Source: Brucellaceae bacterium
Lineage (GTDB): Bacteria > Pseudomonadota > Alphaproteobacteria > Rhizobiales > Rhizobiaceae
Direction: 5' to 3'
DNA: 5,221 nucleotides
Assembly (NCBI GenBank): GCA_031253705.1
Contig: JAIRVW010000321.1
Span: 1 to 5,221, forward strand
Shown here: piece by piece, positions 1 through 4,289 of the stretch
Position numbering within the stretch: the stretch's first letter is position 1
Layout: each line of letters opens with the position of its first letter
Translations under genes and position numbers: made by a program
Notes under the pieces: generated by a model
Told to the model about the DNA's origin: nothing
The model's input: the letters and a program-made list of their open reading frames with translations, nothing else
Databases searched by the model: none

Positions 1-134
1 GCCGCCGCCCGGAAAGGCGGCGAGCCTTTGAGCGGTTCCTTGCCGCGCTTTACCAGCAAAAAGCGGTCTTCCTGGCGGCAGATAATGGAAGCGCCATGGG
101 CGATGATCGGGAGAGGGGAAGTTACCTGTGTCAT
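1..134 (-). CDS. Nudix hydrolase, N-terminal fragment (possible frameshift)
   Basis: The ATG at 134-132 opens a frame that runs off the left edge, giving 44 codons. Residues about 10-36 (PIIAHGASIICRQEDRFLLVKRG then EPLKG) look like the first beta strands of a Nudix domain: a hydrophobic strand, a short turn with acidic residues, then the typical FLLVKRG strand. Nudix proteins hydrolyse nucleoside diphosphates linked to another moiety; the substrate here cannot be told. The Nudix box proper lies outside the window. The signature just before it is expected as KGxxxFPGG, but this frame reads KGSPPFRAA, while AAFPGGG is found in another frame at positions 21-1. One base missing around 22-23 would restore the family spacing, so this is either a pseudogene or a sequence/assembly error at the edge. 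No clear Shine-Dalgarno precedes the ATG. The gene is divergent from the SRAP gene. The family call is fairly sure; intactness is doubtful. Confidence 0.6.
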   Translation of the reverse strand, partial: MTQVTSPLPIIAHGASIICRQEDRFLLVKRGKEPLKGSPPFRAA

Positions 135-225
135 GGAATGAGTGGTAAAAACCTGCCCGCTGATTTGCAAGCTTTGTTTGTAAAGCGCCTTGACCTTTAT
201 GGTAAAACTCGCGACACCAAACATT
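135..225. other. Divergent intergenic spacer (Nudix / SRAP)
   Basis: These 91 bp must hold both divergent promoters. On the plus strand TTGACC (190-195) is a good -35-like hexamer, but no convincing -10 follows at 16-18 bp. TTGTTT (174-179) with TATGGT (198-203) at 18 bp is a weak alternative. A small inverted repeat, GCTTT (171-175) and AAAGC (182-186) with a 6-base loop, could be an operator. No GTTC-N7-GTTC type alphaproteobacterial LexA box was seen, so SOS control of the SRAP gene is not supported by sequence. Confidence 0.3.
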
Positions 226-1023
226 ATGTGTGGACGTTTTGCATTACTGGCGACAATTGATGAGGTGGAGGCGCAATTCGGCGTGATTGTCGATGAGGCT
301 TTTCCGCCACGCTATAATATTTCACCGACACAGCCGATTATGATTGTGCTGGCCGGAGAGACACCGGCACCCGGCAGTAACCGGCCGGACAGAATTGCAA
401 CGCTGGTGCGCTGGGGTTTTATCCCGTCATGGGCAAAAGACCCGCTGAACTTTCCGCTGATGATCAATGCACGTTCAGAAACGGCGCATGAAAAGCCGTC
501 TTTTCGCACAGCTATGGAGCATCGCCGCGGTTTGCTGCCGGTCAGTGGTTTTTATGAATGGCGCAAACTTGGTGACGGCCGAAAGCAGGCTTATTGGATA
601 CGTCCGAGAAAAGGCGGAACCATCGCTTTTGGCACGCTGATGGAAACATGGGTGAGCGGGGACGGTTCGCAGATGGATACGGCGGCTATTCTGACCACCG
701 CGTCCAACAATGCGCTGTCACATATTCATGATCGTTTGCCGCTGGTGATCCGTCCGGAAGACTATCAGGAATGGCTGGATTGCAAGCGCAACCGCGCCAA
801 GGATGTGCAGCATTTGCTCAAGCCGGTGCAGGATGATTTTTTCGAGGCGATTCCTGTATCCGGCAAAATCAATAATGCCCGTAATTTTGGCACAGATGTG
901 CATGAGCCGGCGGAAGAACTGGCGGTTTCTCAGGAACCAATTGTCAAAAAACCGGCTAAACCTAAAAAGCCTGCTGCAAAAAAGAAAACAGATGACAATG
1001 ACGATCAGTTCAGTATGTTTTGA
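226..1023 (+). CDS. SRAP family abasic-site DNA-protein crosslink protein (YedK/HMCES type)
   Basis: A 265-residue SOS response-associated peptidase (SRAP). Family members use the alpha-amino group and thiol of Cys2 to form a stable thiazolidine crosslink with abasic sites in single-stranded DNA, shielding them at replication forks. Visible landmarks are M1-C2-G3-R4-F5, the RYNISPTQ segment at 29-36, WGFIPSWA at 63-70, INARSET at 80-86 (Asn81, Arg83), GFYEW at 108-112 (Glu111) and HDRLP at 168-172 (His168). These match the catalytic Cys, Asn, Glu and His of YedK. ATG 226 is chosen because Cys must be residue 2 after Met removal. In-frame starts at 190 (TTG) and 199 (ATG) would bury it. No Shine-Dalgarno is visible before any of them. 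Beyond the domain is a Lys/Pro/Ala-rich tail (about 241-254), an acidic patch, and a terminal QFSMF resembling a beta-clamp binding motif. Family assignment is very secure; the tail's role is inferred. Confidence 0.95.
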   Translation: MCGRFALLATIDEVEAQFGVIVDEAFPPRYNISPTQPIMIVLAGETPAPGSNRPDRIATLVRWGFIPSWAKDPLNFPLMINARSETAHEKPSFRTAMEHRRGLLPVSGFYEWRKLGDGRKQAYWIRPRKGGTIAFGTLMETWVSGDGSQMDTAAILTTASNNALSHIHDRLPLVIRPEDYQEWLDCKRNRAKDVQHLLKPVQDDFFEAIPVSGKINNARNFGTDVHEPAEELAVSQEPIVKKPAKPKKPAAKKKTDDNDDQFSMF

Positions 1024-1050
1024 TTAAATTTTTCAAAAACATAATCTACA

Positions 1051-1093
1051 GCGCATCCCGAAAAGTGGTGGCCGGTTTTCGGATAAGATGCGC
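1051..1093. repeat. Rhizobiales interspersed palindromic element
   Basis: An imperfect inverted repeat lies between the SRAP stop and the exporter start. GCGCATC (1051-1057) pairs with GATGCGC (1087-1093), and CCGAAAA (1058-1064) pairs with TTTTCGG (1076-1082). There is a 4-base bulge (ATAA, 1083-1086) and an 11-base central loop. From memory, closely similar palindromes with the CCCGAAAAGTGG / CCGGTTTTCGG core are scattered in many copies between genes of Brucella, Ochrobactrum, Rhizobium and relatives. In RNA it would form a 14-bp stem, but no T-run follows, so it is not a classic intrinsic terminator. It may still stabilise the SRAP mRNA 3' end. Confidence 0.75.
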
Positions 1094-1119
1094 GTTAATC
1101 TGAGAAGAACGGATCTGTC

Positions 1120-1734
1120 GTGGGAACTGCAGCAATTTCGGGCTTTCTGCTCGGGCTATCTTTGATTGTCGCTATCGGTGCGCAAAATGCCTATATTTTA
1201 AGACAGGGATTGCTGCGTCAGCATGTCTTTATCCTTTGTCTGATTTGTGCTCTGTCTGATGCCTTGCTGATTGCCGCAGGCGTTGCCGGACTTGGCACTT
1301 TAATCGCGCAATCGCCTTCGCTGATCATGGTGGTGACCATCGGCGGTGCGGCTTTTCTGTTCTGGTACGGCTTGTCGGCTTTTCGCCGTGCGATGCATCC
1401 CGACGGGCTGCGTGCGGCCAATGAGGGGGCTGTCAGTCTCAAGGTTGCAGTAGGCACCTGTCTGGCACTGACTTTTCTCAACCCGCATGTCTATCTTGAT
1501 ACGGTTGTGCTGGTCGGCAGTCTTTCTGCCCGCTTTGAAGGCGAGGCACGGCTGGCCTATGGTCTTGGCGCGATAACAGCTTCATTTGTCTGGTTTTTCT
1601 CGCTCGGCTATGGTGCGCGTCTGTTGCAGCCGTTTTTCGCCAAGCCGTCTGCATGGCGTATTCTCGACTGCATTATTGGCGTCATCATGTGGGCGATCGC
1701 GTTCAGTCTACTTAGCCGCCTGTTGTGGCCGTAA
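1120..1734 (+). CDS. LysE/ArgO family amino-acid exporter
   Basis: A 204-residue inner-membrane protein of the LysE superfamily, which exports basic or other amino acids by proton-coupled transport. It resembles E. coli ArgO along its whole length. Matching segments are GAQNAYILRQG at 20-30, LSDALLIAAG at 45-54 (conserved Asp47), GGAAFLFWYG at 75-84, LNPHVYLDT at 120-128, and ITASFVWFF at 152-160. Five to six hydrophobic helices are evident: about 4-25, 36-59, 66-88, 108-132, 146-166 and 183-203. The start is GTG at 1120. The preceding in-frame stop is at 1096-1098 and no ATG lies between. A weak GAGAAG (1102-1107) is the only ribosome-site candidate, 12 bases upstream. It lies 96 bp after the SRAP gene on the same strand, with a palindrome between them. 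No LysG/ArgP-type regulator gene is adjacent, so the substrate (arginine, lysine or other) is unproven. Family is secure; specificity is open. Confidence 0.92.
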   Translation: MGTAAISGFLLGLSLIVAIGAQNAYILRQGLLRQHVFILCLICALSDALLIAAGVAGLGTLIAQSPSLIMVVTIGGAAFLFWYGLSAFRRAMHPDGLRAANEGAVSLKVAVGTCLALTFLNPHVYLDTVVLVGSLSARFEGEARLAYGLGAITASFVWFFSLGYGARLLQPFFAKPSAWRILDCIIGVIMWAIAFSLLSRLLWP

Positions 1735-1890
1735 GGCTTTGTCCGACGGCAGATAAGAGACGTGCAGCCGCTTCTCGTCGCAGTGGCTGCGCGGAGCAGA
1801 TCTGAGAGCTGCCACCAGCGAGGCAGGACCAATCGCGCGGTAATGTTCTGCAAGCTGGTCTTTTTTATATGTGCTGAATGTATTCTGCAT
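1708..1890 (-). CDS. Small conserved-looking protein of unknown function (60 aa)
   Basis: An ATG at 1890-1888 opens 60 codons ending at TAG (1710-1708). A strong Shine-Dalgarno, GGGAAGGA (complement of 1897-1904), sits 6 bases before the ATG, the best initiation signal on this strand of the spacer. The N-terminal half reads as a soluble amphipathic segment: YKKDQLAEHYRAIGPASLVA at residues 8-27. Short rhizobial proteins of this style are familiar, but I cannot name a family. The C-terminal half (from about residue 30, RSAPRSHCDEKRLHV) is basic and less protein-like. It overlaps the strong inverted repeat at 1761-1793. The gene is convergent with the LysE-type exporter, overlapping its last 27 bp. 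There is no signal peptide or membrane segment. It is probably real because of the ribosome site; function unknown. Confidence 0.6.
   Translation of the reverse strand: MQNTFSTYKKDQLAEHYRAIGPASLVAALRSAPRSHCDEKRLHVSYLPSDKALRPQQAAK
1761..1793. repeat. Strong stem-loop just after the exporter gene
   Basis: CGTGCAGCCGC (1761-1771) can pair with GTGGCTGCGCG (1783-1793) as 11 base pairs, two of them G-U on the plus-strand RNA, around an 11-base loop. It starts 27 bp after the exporter stop, so it could protect or end that transcript. There is no following T-run. On the minus strand it lies inside the small 60-codon gene, which may shape codon choice there. Confidence 0.4.
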
Positions 1891-1957
1891 GATGTTTCCT
1901 TCCCTTTCTCACTCTTCTCAGTATCGTGAAAATTAGGACTGAAGCATGGCCGGAAAT

Positions 1958-1981
1958 GTGCAAATTCGGGTGCAAATCTGG
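1958..1981. repeat. 12-bp imperfect tandem repeat
   Basis: GTGCAAATTCGG (1958-1969) is followed immediately by GTGCAAATCTGG (1970-1981), with 10 of 12 positions identical. The period is near one helical turn plus about 1.5 bp. It lies roughly 70-90 bp upstream of the minus-strand small gene's start and about 70-90 bp upstream of the proposed cysS promoter. It could be a paired regulator site, but chance cannot be excluded for so short a repeat. Confidence 0.35.
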
Positions 1982-2047
1982 GTATTGTCACGGCGTTTAT
2001 TACCCATGCAGCGATAAAGCTTCTTTGTAAAAATCTCTGAGGCTCTC

Positions 2048-2076
2048 TTGACGCGGCACAGGATCAGAGAGATAAG
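2048..2076 (+). promoter_or_regulatory. Putative sigma70 promoter for the cysS operon
   Basis: TTGACG (2048-2053, 5 of 6 to consensus) is separated by 17 bp from GATAAG (2071-2076, 4 of 6). Transcription would begin near 2083-2084, leaving a leader of about 173 nt before cysS. It is the best hexamer pair seen in the spacer on this strand. A TTGTTT / TTAAAG pair nearer cysS overlaps the ribosome site and is unlikely. Confidence 0.4.
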
Positions 2077-2083
2077 TGCTGTC

Positions 2084-2227
2084 ATGAAAACACCATTCGC
2101 AAACACCACTTGTATTATTGCGGTCATTATTCGCTAGCAGATTGCTGGCTCGGATGTTTTCGTCTTCCTTTTCCTTTTGAAGCAGACAAATGCACCGGCC
2201 AGCAGGCTGCGCAAGTCTTGTTTGTGC
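2084..2227 (+). promoter_or_regulatory. Possible Ile-rich leader peptide and attenuator-like RNA (speculative)
   Basis: An ATG at 2084 lies where transcription from the proposed promoter would start, so it could be translated leaderlessly. It encodes MKTPFANTTCIIAVIIR and stops at TAG 2135-2137. One Cys, four Ile and one Val fall in the last eight codons. The stop lies in the first arm of a stem: GCTAGCA (2133-2139) with TGCTGGC (2143-2149). The second arm can instead pair perfectly with GCCAGCA (2198-2204). A further hairpin is GCGCAA (2209-2214) with TTGTGC (2222-2227). No run of T follows the last hairpin, so a classic terminator is not evident. The downstream genes make Cys-tRNA and an isoleucine precursor, which makes the arrangement suggestive but unproven. 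Confidence 0.2.
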
Positions 2228-2256
2228 TTTGAAAACTGATCTTAAAGGGAAGTCAG

Positions 2257-3771
2257 ATGTCTGCCACAGAATTGCGTTTGTATAATACGCTGACCCGCAG
2301 GAAAGAGGACTTTGTTCCTATTAATCCTGATCATGTGCGCATGTATGTCTGCGGCCCTACCGTTTATGACTTTGCCCATATCGGCAATGCGCGTCCAGTG
2401 ATCGTGTTTGACGTGCTGTTCCGCCTGCTGCGCCATATCTATGGCGAAAAGCATGTGACCTATGCGCGAAACCTCACGGATGTGGACGACAAGATCAATG
2501 CCCGTGCCGTGCGCGATTATCCTGATCTGCCGCTCAATGAAGCCATCCGCAAAGTGACTGAAAGCACCGCAGCGCAGTTTCAGAGCGATGTGACAGCGCT
2601 TGGCAATCTCGAGCCGTCCAGCCAGCCGCGTGCAACCGAACATCTCGAAGAAATGCGTCAGCTGATCGAGCGTCTGATTGAGCGCGGTCATGCTTATGTG
2701 GCCGATGATCATGTGCTGTTTGCCGTTAAAAGCATGACCGGAGAGCATGGTCCCCGTTACGGTACGCTTGCCCGCCGTTCACTGGATGAGATGATCGCTG
2801 GTGCGCGTGTGGACGTGGCATCCTATAAGCGTGACGAGATGGATTTCGTGCTGTGGAAGCCGTCTGAGCAGGGACAGCCGGGCTGGCCGTCTCCGGCAGG
2901 TATTGCTGTTAATGGTCGTCCGGGCTGGCATATTGAGTGCTCCGCCATGTCGATGGCGAAACTGCTGGAGCCGTTTGGCGGCGGTCTGAAATGCGATGAT
3001 CCGCTGAAAAACACTTTCGACATTCATGCCGGCGGTATTGATCTGGTATTCCCGCATCATGAAAACGAGCTTGCTCAGTCATGCTGCGCGTTTGGTTCAG
3101 AACGTATGGCCAATATCTGGATGCATAACGGTTTTCTGCAGGTTGAAGGTCAGAAAATGTCCAAGTCTCTGGGCAATTTCATCACCATCGATGATGTGCT
3201 GAAATCAGATATGCCGCAATTGTCGGGAACAGATGCGCCGGAAGACTTTCGTCGACGCTGGGTCGGTATGGCTGCACGTCTCTCAATGTTGCAGACCCAT
3301 TACCGTGAGCCGATCAACTGGACACAGCAGCGTCTGAATGAATCCGGTGATGAGCTGACAAAATGGTATCAGGCGATTTCCGGCCAGCCGGTTGCAGCAT
3401 CTGCAGAAAAGGCAGAGGTCTTTGTCAGCGCCGTTGGGGATGATCTGAACACATGGGCAGCACTCACAGAATTACGCAAAGCCTATAAGCAGGGCGATGT
3501 TGCAACACTGGTTTCCGGTCTCAATCTGCTTGGCCTCTATGATGCGCAATTGCTGGCGGAAGCTGCGCAATATCTGTTCAGCAATGCGGCAGATGTCGAC
3601 ACAGCAGATGTTGAAAGACAGATCGCTGAGCGTCTGGCATTCATTAATGCGAAAAACTGGGCGGAAGCTGACCGCATTCGTGACTCATTGCTGACGCAGA
3701 ATGTCCAGCTCAAGGATGGCAAAGATCCGGCTACGGGAGAACGGGTGACAACATGGGAAGTGAAGCGCTGA
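2257..3771 (+). CDS. cysS: Cysteinyl-tRNA synthetase (CysRS)
   Basis: A class I aminoacyl-tRNA synthetase of 504 residues that joins cysteine to tRNA-Cys using ATP in the cytoplasm. The Rossmann domain shows the HIGH-type motif as HIGN (41-44) and the KMSKS loop at 300-304. The zinc that selects cysteine has its expected ligands Cys32 (VCGPTVYD), Cys228 (WHIECSAM), His267 and Glu271 (FPHHENE). Other family landmarks are [10 protein letters not shown] at 71-80 and [10 protein letters not shown] at 223-232. The C-terminal helical tRNA-binding region includes DDLNTWAAL (395-403) and the [11 protein letters not shown] segment (468-478). Length is somewhat above the E. coli enzyme (461 aa), with extra residues around 318-335 before the helical domain. 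ATG 2257 follows AAAGGGA at 6 bases. The gene ends in TGA at 3769-3771, overlapping the next gene by 19 bp, consistent with an operon and translational coupling. Assignment is certain. Confidence 0.98.
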   Translation: MSATELRLYNTLTRRKEDFVPINPDHVRMYVCGPTVYDFAHIGNARPVIVFDVLFRLLRHIYGEKHVTYARNLTDVDDKINARAVRDYPDLPLNEAIRKVTESTAAQFQSDVTALGNLEPSSQPRATEHLEEMRQLIERLIERGHAYVADDHVLFAVKSMTGEHGPRYGTLARRSLDEMIAGARVDVASYKRDEMDFVLWKPSEQGQPGWPSPAGIAVNGRPGWHIECSAMSMAKLLEPFGGGLKCDDPLKNTFDIHAGGIDLVFPHHENELAQSCCAFGSERMANIWMHNGFLQVEGQKMSKSLGNFITIDDVLKSDMPQLSGTDAPEDFRRRWVGMAARLSMLQTHYREPINWTQQRLNESGDELTKWYQAISGQPVAASAEKAEVFVSAVGDDLNTWAALTELRKAYKQGDVATLVSGLNLLGLYDAQLLAEAAQYLFSNAADVDTADVERQIAERLAFINAKNWAEADRIRDSLLTQNVQLKDGKDPATGERVTTWEVKR

Positions 3772-4250
3772 GTGAAAAACCGGTCGCCAGCGGCGGCTGT
3801 CAGTGTGGTGCGGTGCGTTTTCGCGTAAAAGGGCAGTTGGGCAACGCGTCCATCTGCCATTGCCGGATGTGCCAGAAGGCCTTCGGCAATTATTACGCGC
3901 CGCTGGTCTCCGTTGAGGAAGGCACATTGGAATGGACGCGCGGGGCACGGAAATTGTTCCGATCGTCCAACCATGTCGAGCGCGGCTTTTGTGCCGATTG
4001 CGGTACGCCTTTGACCTATGAAGCACCGGACGGGCTGGCGCTTTCGATTGCCGCCTTTGATCATCCGGACAGGATTGTGCCGGTGGTGCAATGGGGGCTG
4101 GAAGGCAAACTGCCTTACCTGACCGAACTGGAAGCTTTGCCTGCCTATACGACAGAGCGTGATCCTGAAAGCGCGGAATTCGTGCGCACCATGGTGTCTT
4201 ACCAGCACCCTGACCACGATACGGAAACATGGCCGCAAGGCCATGTGTAA
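3753..4250 (+). CDS. GFA family zinc protein (glutathione-dependent formaldehyde-activating enzyme-like)
   Basis: A 165-residue protein of the GFA/CENP-V family with an Mss4-like zinc fold. The two zinc sites are visible: Cys16 and Cys18 ([10 protein letters not shown]) with Cys80 and Cys83 ([10 protein letters not shown]), and Cys35, Cys37, Cys40 (CHCRMC). Paracoccus Gfa was proposed to condense formaldehyde with glutathione, but most family members, including this one, have no proven reaction, so the name describes fold only. The start, ATG 3753, lies inside cysS, 19 bp before its end. GGGAGA (3735-3740) lies 12 bases upstream. Translation is probably coupled to cysS. The last codons form a perfect stem-loop (4227-4246). 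cimA starts 39 bp after the stop. A role in formaldehyde handling would be unrelated to its neighbours, so its link to the operon is unclear. The family is secure; the function is unknown. Confidence 0.93.
   Translation: MGSEALSEKPVASGGCQCGAVRFRVKGQLGNASICHCRMCQKAFGNYYAPLVSVEEGTLEWTRGARKLFRSSNHVERGFCADCGTPLTYEAPDGLALSIAAFDHPDRIVPVVQWGLEGKLPYLTELEALPAYTTERDPESAEFVRTMVSYQHPDHDTETWPQGHV
4227..4246 (+). promoter_or_regulatory. Perfect 8-bp stem with GCAA tetraloop at the GFA/cimA junction
   Basis: ACATGGCC (4227-4234) and GGCCATGT (4239-4246) are exact reverse complements around GCAA, a GNRA-type tetraloop that is unusually stable in RNA. It occupies the last codons of the GFA gene and ends one base before the TAA. 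No T-run follows, so it is not an intrinsic terminator. Inside an operon it could mark an RNA processing or stability boundary that sets cimA expression apart from cysS, or it could be fortuitous. Confidence 0.45.
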
Positions 4251-4289
4251 ATCTCAGGCATAAATACGGATATGGAGGAAAGAACAACA

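Larger units (their letters stand above)
1891..2256. other. 366-bp non-coding region upstream of cysS
   Basis: This spacer lies between the small minus-strand gene and cysS, which are divergent. It contains the ribosome site of the minus gene (1897-1904), a 12-bp tandem repeat (1958-1981), a sigma70-like promoter (2048-2076), a 17-codon plus-strand mini-ORF (2084-2137), alternative stem-loops (2133-2227), a pyrimidine tract (2163-2178), and the cysS ribosome site (AAAGGGA, 2244-2250). A 64-codon minus-strand frame (2127-1933) begins with a hydrophobic stretch but has no Shine-Dalgarno and is not called as a gene. No tRNA or known riboswitch was recognised. Confidence 0.5.

Noticed and set aside
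135..225. LexA/SOS box for the SRAP gene.
   Set aside because: Despite the family name, no GTTC-N7-GTTC or GAAC-N7-GAAC pattern was found in the spacer.
1608..1991. 127-codon minus-strand frame covering the small gene in another register.
   Set aside because: The overlapping 60-codon frame has the strong ribosome site; this one does not, and its sequence is not protein-like.
1933..2127. 64-codon minus-strand frame with a hydrophobic start (MTAIIQVVFANGVFMTALIS), resembling a small membrane protein.
   Set aside because: There is no Shine-Dalgarno before the ATG, the rest is low-quality and basic, and it lies antisense to the proposed cysS promoter and leader. Not supported as a gene without homologues.
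2218..2247. Promoter TTGTTT-N18-TTAAAG just before cysS.
   Set aside because: The -10 would overlap the ribosome binding site, leaving almost no leader and placing the start at or after the Shine-Dalgarno.
2138..2256. T-box or other known riboswitch upstream of cysS.
   Set aside because: No T-box sequence or recognisable aptamer was seen, and T-boxes are essentially absent from Proteobacteria.
3537..4244. Long minus-strand frame (235 codons) across the cysS end and the GFA gene.
   Set aside because: It is antisense to two clear genes with full family motifs. Its composition is Arg/His/Pro/Phe-rich, as expected from codon-bias shadows, and it has no ribosome site.
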